Assembly (NCBI RefSeq): GCF_001870465.1
Contig: NZ_MDGK01000047.1
Span: 1-64,000 of the forward strand
DNA from: Pseudomonas extremorientalis
GTDB lineage: Bacteria > Pseudomonadota > Gammaproteobacteria > Pseudomonadales > Pseudomonadaceae
Length of the DNA: 64,000 nt
Reading direction: 5' to 3'
Positions within the stretch are counted from its first letter, which is position 1, and each line of letters begins with the position of its first letter. The notes under the pieces were generated by a model that was not told the origin of the DNA, did not search any database, and saw only the letters and a program-made list of their open reading frames with translations. Shown piece after piece: positions 7,332-16,321 of this stretch. The translations under genes and the position numbers were made by a program.

Positions 7332-8672
7332 ATGGACCCTTCCCCTGGTATCACCCTCGCGACACTCTTCGCCGACTTCGGCATGATTCTTTTTGCTCTG
7401 ATCCTGGTACTGCTCAACGGTTTCTTCGTTGCGGCGGAATTTGCCATGGTCAAACTGCGCGCCACCCGGGTCGAGGCCATCGCCCACAAGAATGGCTGGC
7501 GCGGGCAGATCCTGCGCACCGTACACAGCCAGCTCGACGCCTACCTGTCGGCGTGCCAGCTGGGCATCACCCTCGCCTCCCTGGGCCTGGGCTGGGTCGG
7601 TGAGCCGGCCTTCGCGCACATCCTCGAGCCGCTGCTGGGCGCCGTGGGCGTCGAGTCGCCGGAAGTGATCAAGGGCGTGTCGTTCTTTGCGGCGTTCTTC
7701 GTGATCTCCTACCTGCACATCGTGGTCGGCGAGCTGGCGCCCAAGTCTTGGGCGATTCGCAAGCCCGAGTTGCTGTCGCTGTGGACGGCGGTGCCGCTGT
7801 ACCTGTTCTACTGGGCCATGTACCCGGCGATCTACCTGCTCAACGCCAGCGCCAACGCCATCCTGCGCATTGCCGGCCAGGGCGAGCCTGGCCCGCACCA
7901 TGAACACCATTACAGCCGCGAAGAACTCAAGCTGATCCTGCACTCCAGCCGTGGCCAGGATCCGAGCGACCAGGGCATGCGCGTACTGGCCTCCGCCGTG
8001 GAAATGGGCGAGCTGGAAGTGGTGGACTGGGCCAACTCCCGGGAAGACCTGGTGACCCTGGACTTCAACGCGCCGCTCAAGGAAATCCTTGCGCTGTTCC
8101 GTCGCCACAAGTTCAGCCGTTACCCGGTATATGACGCGGTACGCAACGAATTCGTGGGCCTGTTGCACATCAAGGACCTGCTGCTGGAACTGGCGGCCCT
8201 GGACCACATCCCCGAGTCGTTCAACCTGGCCGAGCTGACCCGCCCGCTGGAGCGTGTGTCGCGGCACATGCCGTTGTCGCAGCTGCTGGAACAGTTCCGC
8301 AAAGGCGGCGCGCACTTCGCCCTGGTGGAAGAAGCCGACGGCAAGATCATCGGCTACCTCACCATGGAAGACGTGCTGGAAGTGCTAGTGGGCGATATCC
8401 AGGACGAACACCGCAAGGCCGAGCGCGGCATCCTGGCCTATCAGCCGGGCAAGCTGCTGGTGCGTGGCGACACGCCGCTGTTCAAGGTGGAGCGCCTGCT
8501 GGGCGTGGACCTGGACCACATCGAAGCCGAAACCCTGGCCGGCCTGATCTATGACACCCTCAAACGGGTGCCCGAGGAGGAAGAAGTGCTGGAGGTTGAA
8601 GGCTTGCGCATCATCATCAAGAAGATGAAAGGGCCGAAGATCGTACTGGCCAAGGTGCTGTTGCTGGATTGA
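7332..8672 (+). CDS. CNNM/CBS-domain membrane protein (CorC/HlyC family)
   Basis: The 446-residue protein starts at ATG 7332 (MDPSPGITLATL). Domains in order are a DUF21/CNNM membrane region with about four segments (residues 15-180, including NGFFVAAEFAMVKLRATRVE and HIVVGELAPKSWAIR), a CBS pair (about 210-340, with FVGLLHIKDLL and IIGYLTMEDVLE), and a CorC_HlyC transporter-associated domain to the end (VLEVEGLRIIIKKMKGPKI). Family members are linked to Mg/Co export or divalent-cation homeostasis; annotations as haemolysin are historical. It follows phoR without a Pho box of its own. Confidence 0.87.
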   Translation: MDPSPGITLATLFADFGMILFALILVLLNGFFVAAEFAMVKLRATRVEAIAHKNGWRGQILRTVHSQLDAYLSACQLGITLASLGLGWVGEPAFAHILEPLLGAVGVESPEVIKGVSFFAAFFVISYLHIVVGELAPKSWAIRKPELLSLWTAVPLYLFYWAMYPAIYLLNASANAILRIAGQGEPGPHHEHHYSREELKLILHSSRGQDPSDQGMRVLASAVEMGELEVVDWANSREDLVTLDFNAPLKEILALFRRHKFSRYPVYDAVRNEFVGLLHIKDLLLELAALDHIPESFNLAELTRPLERVSRHMPLSQLLEQFRKGGAHFALVEEADGKIIGYLTMEDVLEVLVGDIQDEHRKAERGILAYQPGKLLVRGDTPLFKVERLLGVDLDHIEAETLAGLIYDTLKRVPEEEEVLEVEGLRIIIKKMKGPKIVLAKVLLLD

Positions 8673-8675
8673 CCG

Positions 8676-9338
8676 TCAATTGCCCAATGCAAAATTGGGC
8701 AATGCACCGACCGGCTGGTTGAACTCATATGGGATCGAGACCAGCCCCGCCTCGGTGGCGCGCTGCACCACAAAATGCAGATGCGGCCCGCTGCTGTTGC
8801 CGGTATTGCCCGACAACGCCAGCGGGCTCCCCACCGCCACATGCTGCCCGACCCGGACGCTGACCGAACCTTGCTTGAGGTGCAGGTACACGCCCTCGGT
8901 GCCGTCGTCATGGCGCACCCTCACGAAATTCCCCGACGCATCACTGCCGCGTCCGGCCTGCGCGTTTTCGGTCTTCACCACCATGCCACTACGCGCCGCA
9001 ATGATCGGCGTGCCTTCGGGCATGGCGATGTCCATCGCATAACGACTTTTGGCATCGGTGTGGCTGAAGCTGCCGTTGGGTCCCTGGGTCATGCGGAAAG
9101 GACCGCCACGCCAGGGCAAGGGGTAGCGATAGGCTTGTTGTGCACGATTGGGCTTGGGCACGACAAGCATCGGTCGCTCAACCTTGCGCTCCTGGATCAC
9201 GAACGCCAGGGCGCCCGGCGTATACCGGTCGCTGATAAACACCAGGCCATTGGCATCGACGGATTTGTAGAGGGTCATGGCCTGGGCCGACATAGCGACC
9301 GTCGCCAACCCGCAGCACAGCAAGAAGCGCATAAGCAT
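8676..9338 (-). CDS. Secreted M23 (LytM) metallopeptidase
   Basis: The 220-residue product has a signal peptide (MLMRFLLCCGLATVAMSAQA) and a C-terminal LytM domain with the zinc ligands H in SHTDAKSRYAMDIAMP plus the aspartate eight residues on, and HLHF in NSSGPHLHFVVQ. These proteins cleave peptidoglycan cross-links or activate amidases. An N-terminal DUF4124-like piece (LYKSVDANGLVFISD) precedes the catalytic domain. ATG 9338 or 9332 could be the start; they differ by two residues. It converges on the CNNM gene with only 3 bp between stops. Confidence 0.85.
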   Translation of the reverse strand: MLMRFLLCCGLATVAMSAQAMTLYKSVDANGLVFISDRYTPGALAFVIQERKVERPMLVVPKPNRAQQAYRYPLPWRGGPFRMTQGPNGSFSHTDAKSRYAMDIAMPEGTPIIAARSGMVVKTENAQAGRGSDASGNFVRVRHDDGTEGVYLHLKQGSVSVRVGQHVAVGSPLALSGNTGNSSGPHLHFVVQRATEAGLVSIPYEFNQPVGALPNFALGN

Positions 9339-9417
9339 GGCGTAAACCTGCCGGGATGACTGAACGGCAGGTTAGCAAGGGATCATGACAACTCTATACG
9401 CCACAATGGAGATCCCA

Positions 9418-9508
9418 ATGTGGGAGGGGGCTTGCCCCCGATTGCGGGATGTCAGCCACCGACTGCTTAGCTGAACCGCCGTCATCGGGGGCAAGCCCCC
9501 TCCCACAG
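9418..9508. repeat. REPIN: two inverted REP units
   Basis: TGTGGGAGGGGGCTTGCCCC at 9418 is followed about 45 bp later by its inverted partner ending in CCCCTCCCACA at 9508. Two REPs in opposite orientation with a short spacer are the typical REPIN, a non-autonomous element moved by RAYT transposases. No RAYT gene is in the window. Confidence 0.9.
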
Positions 9509-9528
9509 TTGTACGGTGTCCCTCAGGA

Positions 9529-10440
9529 TCACGCACCCGGCACAAAATGCTTCTGTGCCGTACCGCGCGCAATCAGGCGGGAGATGTAGTCGAGCTTCTG
9601 CGCATCCTGGTCAATAAACCGGAAGGTCAGCTGCAGCCAATCGCTGTCCGGCTTCGGTTCGAAGGCGACGATGGCGTGCAGGTAGCCATTGAGGCGGGCC
9701 ACTTCGGCGTTTTCGCCTTGCTCCAGGTCGAGCACGGCGCTTTCCAGTACCTGGGGCAGGACTTCACCGCGACGCACCACCAGCAGCGCTTCCTTGATGC
9801 TCAGCGCCTTGATCACGCATTGCTGGGTGCCACTGGACAGGCGCAATTGGCCCTGGCCACGACCGCCAGCCGGCGCAGCCGCTATCGGCGCCTGCACCGG
9901 TGGGCTGTTGAGCAACCCTTTGTTAGGCGCAGGAGCGGCAGCCGCAACAGGAGCCGCACGCGCCACTTCGGGTTTGCCGCCGGTCAGGGCGCTCAAGGAA
10001 TCGTTGCCGAAAGCCGAGTTCATCTTGGTCGGCGCGCTGGCGACCAGGGCGTCGAGGCGACCGATCTTGTGCAGGGCCTGCTTGACCTTGTTCAGCAACT
10101 GCTCGTTGGTAAACGGTTTGCTGACGTAGCCGGAAACCCCGGCCTGGATAGCCTGGACTACGTTCTCCTTGTCGCCACGGCTGGTGACCATCACGAACGG
10201 CATGGCTTTGAGGTGAGGCTGCTCGCGGCACCAGGTCAACAGCTCAAGGCCGGACATCTCTGGCATTTCCCAGTCGCACAGCACCAGGTCGAAGGTCTCG
10301 CGCATCAGGATGGCCTGGGCCTTTTTGCCGTTCACCGCATCTTCAAGCTTGATCCCGGGGAAGTAGTTGCGCAGGCACTTCTTCACCAGGTCGCGGATAA
10401 ACGAGGCGTCATCCACCACCAACACACTGACTTTACTCAT
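9529..10440 (-). CDS. Response regulator with C-terminal PilZ-like domain
   Basis: Residues 1-125 are a CheY-like receiver with DDASFIRD, the phospho-acceptor in LVLCDWEMPEMSGLELL, and YVSKPFTNEQL. An Ala/Pro/Gly-rich linker (about 140-195) leads to a C-terminal domain of about 100 residues with the layout of PilZ (closing LTFRFIDQDAQKLDYISRLI), but without the RxxxR and D/NxSxxG motifs that bind cyclic-di-GMP. The gene lies next to phoU, as in PAO1 (PA5364). No kinase is adjacent. The PilZ assignment is from overall pattern and is uncertain; the receiver is clear. Confidence 0.8.
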   Translation of the reverse strand: MSKVSVLVVDDASFIRDLVKKCLRNYFPGIKLEDAVNGKKAQAILMRETFDLVLCDWEMPEMSGLELLTWCREQPHLKAMPFVMVTSRGDKENVVQAIQAGVSGYVSKPFTNEQLLNKVKQALHKIGRLDALVASAPTKMNSAFGNDSLSALTGGKPEVARAAPVAAAAPAPNKGLLNSPPVQAPIAAAPAGGRGQGQLRLSSGTQQCVIKALSIKEALLVVRRGEVLPQVLESAVLDLEQGENAEVARLNGYLHAIVAFEPKPDSDWLQLTFRFIDQDAQKLDYISRLIARGTAQKHFVPGA

Positions 10441-10567
10441 CGACCCTTCATCCTATAAAAACTTCGGCACGCAAGACGCCTGACTGATGGCATTTTGCCA
10501 AAAACTCTGCAGTCACGTTGGGACTTTCTTGTGCCCCCTCGCTGAAAAATTCGGGCCCGCAAACAAA

Positions 10568-10592
10568 AACGCCCGACCAAAGGCCGGGCGTT
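10568..10592 (-). terminator. Terminator of the pst-phoU operon
   Basis: AACGCCCG pairs with CGGGCGTT, and on the minus strand the stem is followed by TTTTTGTTT. It lies 17 bp past the phoU stop and ends the pstCAB-phoU transcript. Confidence 0.9.
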
Positions 10593-10608
10593 AATTTCTC
10601 GGGCAACC

Positions 10609-11370
10609 TTACTTATCGTCAGGTACGCCCGGAACATTAGGGATTTGATCGACTGAACCTTCAACTTCGGCCTTCATGCGCTTGAGGCCCATGTGCCGCA
10701 CGTCGGTGCCGCGCACCAGGTAAATCACCAGTTCGGAGATATTGCGCGCATGGTCGCCAATCCGCTCCAGGGAGCGCAGCACCCAGATAATGCTCAAGAC
10801 CCGCGAGATAGAGCGCGGGTCTTCCATCATGTAGGTGGCCAGCTCACGCAGCGCAGTCTTGTACTCACGGTCGATGACCTTGTCGTACTGGGCCACCGAC
10901 AGTGCCAGTTCGGCGTCGAAGCGGGCAAAGGCGTCGAGCGCATCGCGCACCATGTTGCGCACCTGGTCGCCGATGTGGCGCACTTCCACGTAACCGCGCG
11001 GCGCTTCGCCTTCTTCGCACAACTGGATGGCGCGTCGGGCGATCTTGGTGGCTTCGTCGCCAATGCGCTCCAGGTCGATCACCGATTTGGAGATGCTGAT
11101 GATCAACCGCAGGTCGGACGCCGCCGGCTGGCGACGGGCGAGAATGCGCAGGCATTCTTCGTCGATATTGCGTTCCATCTGGTTGATCTGGTCATCGATC
11201 TCACGCACTTGCTGGGCCAGGCCCGAGTCGGCCTCGATCAGCGCGGTGACCGCATCGTTGACTTGCTTCTCCACCAGCCCGCCCATCGCCAGGAGGTGGC
11301 TGCGCACTTCCTCGAGCTCGGCGTTGAACTGCGCGGAGATGTGGTGGGTAAGGCCTTCTTTGCTAATCAT
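10609..11370 (-). CDS. phoU: Phosphate signalling protein PhoU
   Basis: PhoU links the state of the PstSCAB transporter to PhoR and keeps the Pho regulon off when phosphate is plentiful. The 253-residue protein has two PhoU repeats, each a three-helix bundle with the metal-binding signature E/DxxxD (SVIDLERIGDEATKIA near residue 95 and LERIGDHARNISEL near 205). It is the last gene of pstC-pstA-pstB-phoU, 70 bp after pstB, and is followed by a terminator. Confidence 0.96.
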   Translation of the reverse strand: MISKEGLTHHISAQFNAELEEVRSHLLAMGGLVEKQVNDAVTALIEADSGLAQQVREIDDQINQMERNIDEECLRILARRQPAASDLRLIISISKSVIDLERIGDEATKIARRAIQLCEEGEAPRGYVEVRHIGDQVRNMVRDALDAFARFDAELALSVAQYDKVIDREYKTALRELATYMMEDPRSISRVLSIIWVLRSLERIGDHARNISELVIYLVRGTDVRHMGLKRMKAEVEGSVDQIPNVPGVPDDK

Positions 11371-11440
11371 GTTGGCGTCCTTGGAGCGTCCGGTAAGGTG
11401 CGGAGAACCGCAGCGTCAGTGCAATCAGAACCACAGCTTC

Positions 11441-12274
11441 CTAGCCGTAGCGACCGGTGATGTAGTCTTCGGTCTGCTTCTTCGCCGGATTGGTGAACAG
11501 GGTATCGGTGTCGCCGAATTCCACCAGCTTGCCCATGTACATGAACGCGGTGTAGTCGGAAACCCGCGCCGCCTGTTGCATGTTGTGGGTCACGATAACG
11601 ATGGTGAACTTGGACTTGAGCTCGTAGATCAGTTCTTCGACTTTCAGCGTCGAGATCGGGTCGAGAGCCGAGCAGGGTTCGTCGAGCAGCAACACTTCCG
11701 GCTCCACGGCGATAGTGCGAGCGATCACCAGACGCTGCTGCTGGCCGCCGGACAGACCGAGGGCCGAGTCGTGCAGGCGGTCCTTCACTTCGTCCCACAG
11801 CGCCGCGCCTTTCAAGGCCCACTCGACCGCTTCGTCGAGGATGCGCTTCTTGTTGATGCCCTGGATACGCAGGCCGTAGACCACGTTTTCGTAGATGGTC
11901 TTGGGGAACGGGTTGGGCTTCTGGAACACCATGCCCACGCGGCGACGCAGCTCGGCCACATCTTCGCCCTTGCGGTAAATGTTGGTGCCGTAGAGGTTGA
12001 TGGCACCGTCCACACGGCAACCGTCCACCAGGTCGTTCATGCGGTTGAAGGTACGCAGCAGCGTGGACTTGCCGCAGCCCGACGGGCCGATGAAGGCGGT
12101 CACGCGCTGCTTGGGAATGTTCATGCTGACGTCGAACAGCGCCTGTTTTTCACCGTAGTACAGGCTCAGGCCCGGCACTTCGATGGCCACGGTTTCCTGG
12201 GCCAGGCTCAGGCTCTGCTTGTCGCGACCCAGGGCAGACATGTTGATGCCGTGAGTGTGGGTGTCTTGCTGCAT
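11441..12274 (-). CDS. pstB: Phosphate ABC transporter ATPase PstB
   Basis: PstB powers high-affinity phosphate import. The 277-residue protein has Walker A GPSGCGKSTLLR near residue 56, the Q-loop MVFQKPNPFP, the ABC signature LSGGQQQRL near 173, Walker B VLLLDEPCSALDP and the H-loop VTHNMQQAAR. There is a 19-residue N-terminal extension compared with E. coli PstB. It is separated from pstA by 69 bp that contain a REP element. Confidence 0.97.
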   Translation of the reverse strand: MQQDTHTHGINMSALGRDKQSLSLAQETVAIEVPGLSLYYGEKQALFDVSMNIPKQRVTAFIGPSGCGKSTLLRTFNRMNDLVDGCRVDGAINLYGTNIYRKGEDVAELRRRVGMVFQKPNPFPKTIYENVVYGLRIQGINKKRILDEAVEWALKGAALWDEVKDRLHDSALGLSGGQQQRLVIARTIAVEPEVLLLDEPCSALDPISTLKVEELIYELKSKFTIVIVTHNMQQAARVSDYTAFMYMGKLVEFGDTDTLFTNPAKKQTEDYITGRYG

Positions 12275-12303
12275 GGGATGCTCCCTGTGCTACCAATTCA
12301 TTG

Positions 12304-12335
12304 TGTGTGGGAGGGGGCTTGACCCCTCCCACATT
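12304..12335. repeat. REP element inside the pst operon
   Basis: TGTGTGGGAGGGGGCTTGAC followed by CCCTCCCACA forms a palindrome in the 69 bp between the pstA stop and the pstB start. Being within an operon, it could stabilise the upstream mRNA or partly stop transcription. Confidence 0.85.
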
Positions 12336-12343
12336 GAAAAGCT

Positions 12344-14014
12344 TTAGCTGTCCAACGCTTTGTATTTTTCGCGCAGGTGGTTACGGATCCACACTGCCGA
12401 CAAGTTGAGCGTGGCGATCACCAGCACCAGCAGCAACGCGGTGGCGTACACCAGCGGCCGGGCGGCTTCGACGTTGGGGCTCTGGAAGCCGACGTCATAG
12501 ATGTGGAAGCCCAGGTGCATGATCTTCTGGTCCAGATGCAGGTACGGGTAGTTGCCGTCCAGCGGCAACGACGGCGCCAGTTTCACCACGCCCACCAGCA
12601 TCAGCGGCGCCACCTCACCGGCGGCGCGGGCCACGGCGAGGATCATGCCGGTCATCATTGCCGGGCTGGCCATCGGCAGCACGATCTTCCACAGCGTTTC
12701 CGCCTTGGTCGCACCCAGTGCCAGGGAGCCTTCACGCACAGTGCGAGGAATTCGCGCCAGGCCTTCTTCCGTGGCCACGATCACCACCGGCACCGCCAGC
12801 AGCGCCAGGGTCAGCGAGGCCCACAACAGGCCCGGCGTGCCGAACGTCGGCGCCGGCAGGGCTTCGGCGAAGAACAGCCGGTCAACCGAGCCACCCAATA
12901 CATACACGAAGAAGCCCAGGCCGAACACGCCGTAGACGATGGCCGGTACGCCGGCCAGGTTGTTCACGGCGATACGGATAACCCGCGTCAGGGTGTTCTG
13001 CTTGGCGTATTCACGCAGGTACACCGCCGCCAGCACGCCGAACGGGGTCACGATCATCGCCATGATCAGGGTCATCATCACGGTGCCGAAGATGGCCGGG
13101 AAGATCCCGCCTTCGGTGTTGGCTTCCCGTGGGTCATCGCTGAGGAATTCCCAGACCTTGCTGAAGTAGAAGCCGATCTTGGTGATCGTACCCATGGCGT
13201 TCGGCTGGTAGGCGTGCACCACTTTGCCGATGCCGATTTCCACTTCCTTGCCGTTGCCGTCGCGAGCGGTCAGCGCGTCGCGGTTGAACTGGGCGTGCAG
13301 GTCGGCCAGGCGGGCTTCGATGTCTTGGTAACGGGCATTCAGCTCGGCGCGGTCGGCGTCCATGTCGGCCTGTGCGGCGGCGTCGAGCTTGCCTTCCAAT
13401 TCCAGTTTGCGGCCATGCAGGCGGATACGTTCCAGGCCGGCGTTGATCGCGCCGATGTCGGATTTTTCCAGGGTCTTGAGCTGGGCAGCCAGCTTGTTGA
13501 CGCGGTCTACCCGGGCCTGCAGCTCCGGCCAGGCGGCCTCGCCTTCGGCAATGACCTTGCCATCCTGCTTGACGTTGACCAGGGTGCCGTAGAAGTTGCC
13601 CCACTCACGCCGCTCGATGGTCATGAGGTTCGCCGGCGTGGTCTGGTCCTTGAGCCACTCGCCGACGATCCAGGTGAAGTCGTTGCCGTTCAGGTCACGG
13701 TTGCCGACCTTGATCAGCTCGCGGGTCATGAACTCAGGGCCCTGGTCCGGCACCGGCAGGCCGGCGCTTTTCAGGCGTTCGCGGGGCACTTCTTCCTTCT
13801 GCACCACTTCGCCGATGACGATATGGTTTTCCTGGCCCGGCACGTTGTAGTTGGCCTGGATCAGGTCGGCCGGCCAGAAATGGCCCAGGCCACGCACGGC
13901 AATCACGGCCAGCAGACCAATGGTCATGATGACCGCGATGGACACCGCGCCACCGCTGATCCAGACGCCGGGGGCGCCGCTCTTGAACCATCCATTCAGG
14001 GAGTTCTGTTTCAC
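12344..14014 (-). CDS. pstA: Phosphate ABC transporter permease PstA (extended form)
   Basis: PstA is one of the two membrane channels of the phosphate importer. The 556-residue protein is far longer than the ~300 residues of E. coli PstA. One membrane segment lies near residues 18-40; then comes a periplasmic insert to about residue 305 with a long charged helix (VNKLAAQLKTLEKSDIGAIN and following); then the usual permease domain with five or six membrane segments and the EAA-like loop GLARIPRTVREGSLALGATK. The extended form is usual in Pseudomonas. It starts 15 bp after pstC and is expected to be co-transcribed. Confidence 0.94.
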   Translation of the reverse strand: MKQNSLNGWFKSGAPGVWISGGAVSIAVIMTIGLLAVIAVRGLGHFWPADLIQANYNVPGQENHIVIGEVVQKEEVPRERLKSAGLPVPDQGPEFMTRELIKVGNRDLNGNDFTWIVGEWLKDQTTPANLMTIERREWGNFYGTLVNVKQDGKVIAEGEAAWPELQARVDRVNKLAAQLKTLEKSDIGAINAGLERIRLHGRKLELEGKLDAAAQADMDADRAELNARYQDIEARLADLHAQFNRDALTARDGNGKEVEIGIGKVVHAYQPNAMGTITKIGFYFSKVWEFLSDDPREANTEGGIFPAIFGTVMMTLIMAMIVTPFGVLAAVYLREYAKQNTLTRVIRIAVNNLAGVPAIVYGVFGLGFFVYVLGGSVDRLFFAEALPAPTFGTPGLLWASLTLALLAVPVVIVATEEGLARIPRTVREGSLALGATKAETLWKIVLPMASPAMMTGMILAVARAAGEVAPLMLVGVVKLAPSLPLDGNYPYLHLDQKIMHLGFHIYDVGFQSPNVEAARPLVYATALLLVLVIATLNLSAVWIRNHLREKYKALDS

Positions 14015-14029
14015 AGACTTCTACCTTTC

Positions 14030-16315
14030 TTAAAGCGACGAGTATTTCTTGCGCAGACGCTGACGGATCAGCTCGGCGAGGGTGTTCATGATGAAGGTGA
14101 ACAGCAGCAGCACCAGCGCCGAGAGGAACAGCACGCGGTAGTGACTGCCGCCCACTTCCGACTCGGGCATTTCCACGGCGACGTTGGCCGCAAGCGTTCG
14201 CAGGCCTTCGAACAGGTTCATCTCCATCACCGGGGTGTTACCGGTGGCCATCAACACGATCATGGTCTCGCCTACCGCACGGCCCATGCCGATCATCAGT
14301 GCCGAGAAAATGCCCGGGCTGGCGGTGAGGATGACCACACGGGTCATGGTCTGCCACGGCGTGGCGCCCAGGGCCAGGGACCCCAGGGTCAGGCCGCGCG
14401 GTACGCTGAACACGGCGTCTTCGGCGATGGAGTAGATGTTCGGGATCACCGCGAAACCCATGGCCAGGCCGACCACCAGGGCGTTGCGCTGGTCGTAGGT
14501 GATGCCCAGGTCGTGGGAGATCCACATGCGCATGTCGCCGCCGAAGAACCAGGTTTCCAGGTACGGGCTCATGTACAGCGAGAGCCAGCCCACGAACAGG
14601 ATCACCGGGATCAGGATCGCGCTTTCCCAGCCATCCGGTACGCGCAGGCGCAGGGATTCAGGCAGGCGGCTGAAGATGAAGCCGGCCACCAGGATGCCGA
14701 TCGGCAACAGCATCAACAGGCTGAAAATGCCCGGTAGATGCCCTTCCACATACGGCGCCAGGAACAGGCCGGCGAAGAAGCCGAGGATCACCGTCGGCAT
14801 CGCCTCCATCAACTCGATCACCGGCTTGACCTTGCGGCGCAGGCTCGGGGCCATGAAGTAGGCGGTGTAGATCGCGGCGGCAACGGCCAGTGGCGCGGCC
14901 AGCAACATGGCGTAGAACGCGGCCTTCAAGGTGCCGAAGGTCAACGGGGCCAGGCTCATCTTGGGTTCGAAGTCGGTGTTGGCGGCGGTCGACTGCCAGA
15001 CGTATTTAGGCTCGTCGTAGTTTTCGTACCAGACCTTGCTCCACAGCGCACTCCAAGACACTTCCGGGTGCGGGTTGTCGAGCATCAGCGGCTGCAGCTT
15101 GCCGCCCGCCTCCACGATCACGCGGTTGGCCCGTGGCGACATGCCGTACACGCCTTGGCCGTCGACCACCGGGTCCACCAGCAGGGTGCGGTGGGCGGTG
15201 CTGTGGAATACGCCGAACTGGCCGGAAGCGTCGAGGGCGGTGAAGCCCTTGCGGCGCTCTTCGGCGGAAATTTCCACGATAGGCGTGGTGCCCATCTGGA
15301 AGGTACGGATCTGCTTGAACCGCTGTTCGCCATCCGGGTCGCGGGCCATGAACCACTGGGCCAGGCCGCCCTTGGAGTTACCGATGATCAACGAGATACC
15401 GCCCACCAGCTGCGTGCTCGCGGTGACTTCGGCAGTCCCGTCTTCCAGCAGTTTGTAGCGACCATTGAGGCTCTTGTCGCGCAGGCTGAACACATCGGCC
15501 AAGGCACGGCCGTTGATCACATACAGCCATTGCTGGCGCGGGTCGATGAAGATTGCCTTCACCGGCTCGGTCATCTGTGGCAGCTCGATGCGCTTCTGCT
15601 CGCTGGTGACTTCGCCGGTCATCATGTTTTCTTCGCGGCTCAGGGACAGCACATTCAAGTGCGAACCTGCGGAGCCTGCCACCACCAGGGACGAATCCGT
15701 GGCGTTGAGGGCCACGTGTTCCAGCGGGCGGCCAGCGTCATCCAGCACGATCGGCGTTTCACCGTAGGGGTATTCGATCGCCGGCGTGATGGTTTTCTTG
15801 CCGTCAGGGTAGGACACCTTATAGGTGTGGCGGAATACCAGGGACTGGCCATTGGATAGACCGAGGATCACCAGCGGGCTGCCGGGCTGGTCTTCACCGA
15901 TAGAAGCAACGCTGGTGCCGGCGGGCAGGGGCAGGTCGACACGCGTGAGCTCGGCACCGGTCTCGACATTGAAGAACAGCGCCTGGCCCTTGTCGGAAAC
16001 CCGCATGGCGACCTGGTTCTGTTCTTCGAGGGAGATCATCAGCGGCTTGCCCGCGTCCTGGATCCAGGCCGGGGTCAGTGCGTCTTCCTTGGTCAATGAG
16101 GCGCCTTGAAACAGTGGCGCGACGACGTAGGCCAGGAAGAAGAAAATCAGGGTGATGGCGCCGAGGACGGCGAGGCCGCCGACCAGCACGTACCAACGGG
16201 TCAGGCGATCCTTGAGCGCGCGAATGCGGCGCTTGCGTTGCAGCTCAGGCGTATTGAAGTCAATGCGCTTGGGGGGAGAAGTCGTCGTCATGGTGGAATT
16301 GGCCAGATCATTCAT
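14030..16315 (-). CDS. pstC: Phosphate ABC transporter permease PstC (extended form)
   Basis: The 761-residue product has one membrane segment near residues 38-62 (WYVLVGGLAVLGAITLIFFF), then about 390 residues of mostly beta-rich periplasmic sequence, then the permease domain from about 460 with the EAA loop VPRGLTLGSLALGATPWQT. E. coli PstC is only 319 residues. ATG 16315 is chosen; a GTG two codons upstream also fits. The perfect Pho box at 16338-16355 and its expected -10 are so close that transcription may begin on this ATG. Partner of PstA, PstB and PstS. Confidence 0.93.
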   Translation of the reverse strand: MNDLANSTMTTTSPPKRIDFNTPELQRKRRIRALKDRLTRWYVLVGGLAVLGAITLIFFFLAYVVAPLFQGASLTKEDALTPAWIQDAGKPLMISLEEQNQVAMRVSDKGQALFFNVETGAELTRVDLPLPAGTSVASIGEDQPGSPLVILGLSNGQSLVFRHTYKVSYPDGKKTITPAIEYPYGETPIVLDDAGRPLEHVALNATDSSLVVAGSAGSHLNVLSLSREENMMTGEVTSEQKRIELPQMTEPVKAIFIDPRQQWLYVINGRALADVFSLRDKSLNGRYKLLEDGTAEVTASTQLVGGISLIIGNSKGGLAQWFMARDPDGEQRFKQIRTFQMGTTPIVEISAEERRKGFTALDASGQFGVFHSTAHRTLLVDPVVDGQGVYGMSPRANRVIVEAGGKLQPLMLDNPHPEVSWSALWSKVWYENYDEPKYVWQSTAANTDFEPKMSLAPLTFGTLKAAFYAMLLAAPLAVAAAIYTAYFMAPSLRRKVKPVIELMEAMPTVILGFFAGLFLAPYVEGHLPGIFSLLMLLPIGILVAGFIFSRLPESLRLRVPDGWESAILIPVILFVGWLSLYMSPYLETWFFGGDMRMWISHDLGITYDQRNALVVGLAMGFAVIPNIYSIAEDAVFSVPRGLTLGSLALGATPWQTMTRVVILTASPGIFSALMIGMGRAVGETMIVLMATGNTPVMEMNLFEGLRTLAANVAVEMPESEVGGSHYRVLFLSALVLLLFTFIMNTLAELIRQRLRKKYSSL

Positions 16316-16321
16316 GCGCAC

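Noticed and set aside
12377..14737. A 786-codon open frame on the plus strand opposite pstA and the 5' part of pstC's 3' end
   Set aside because: It lies antisense to genes with full PstA/PstC motifs, is rich in His, Gln and Arg, and is a typical high-GC shadow frame.
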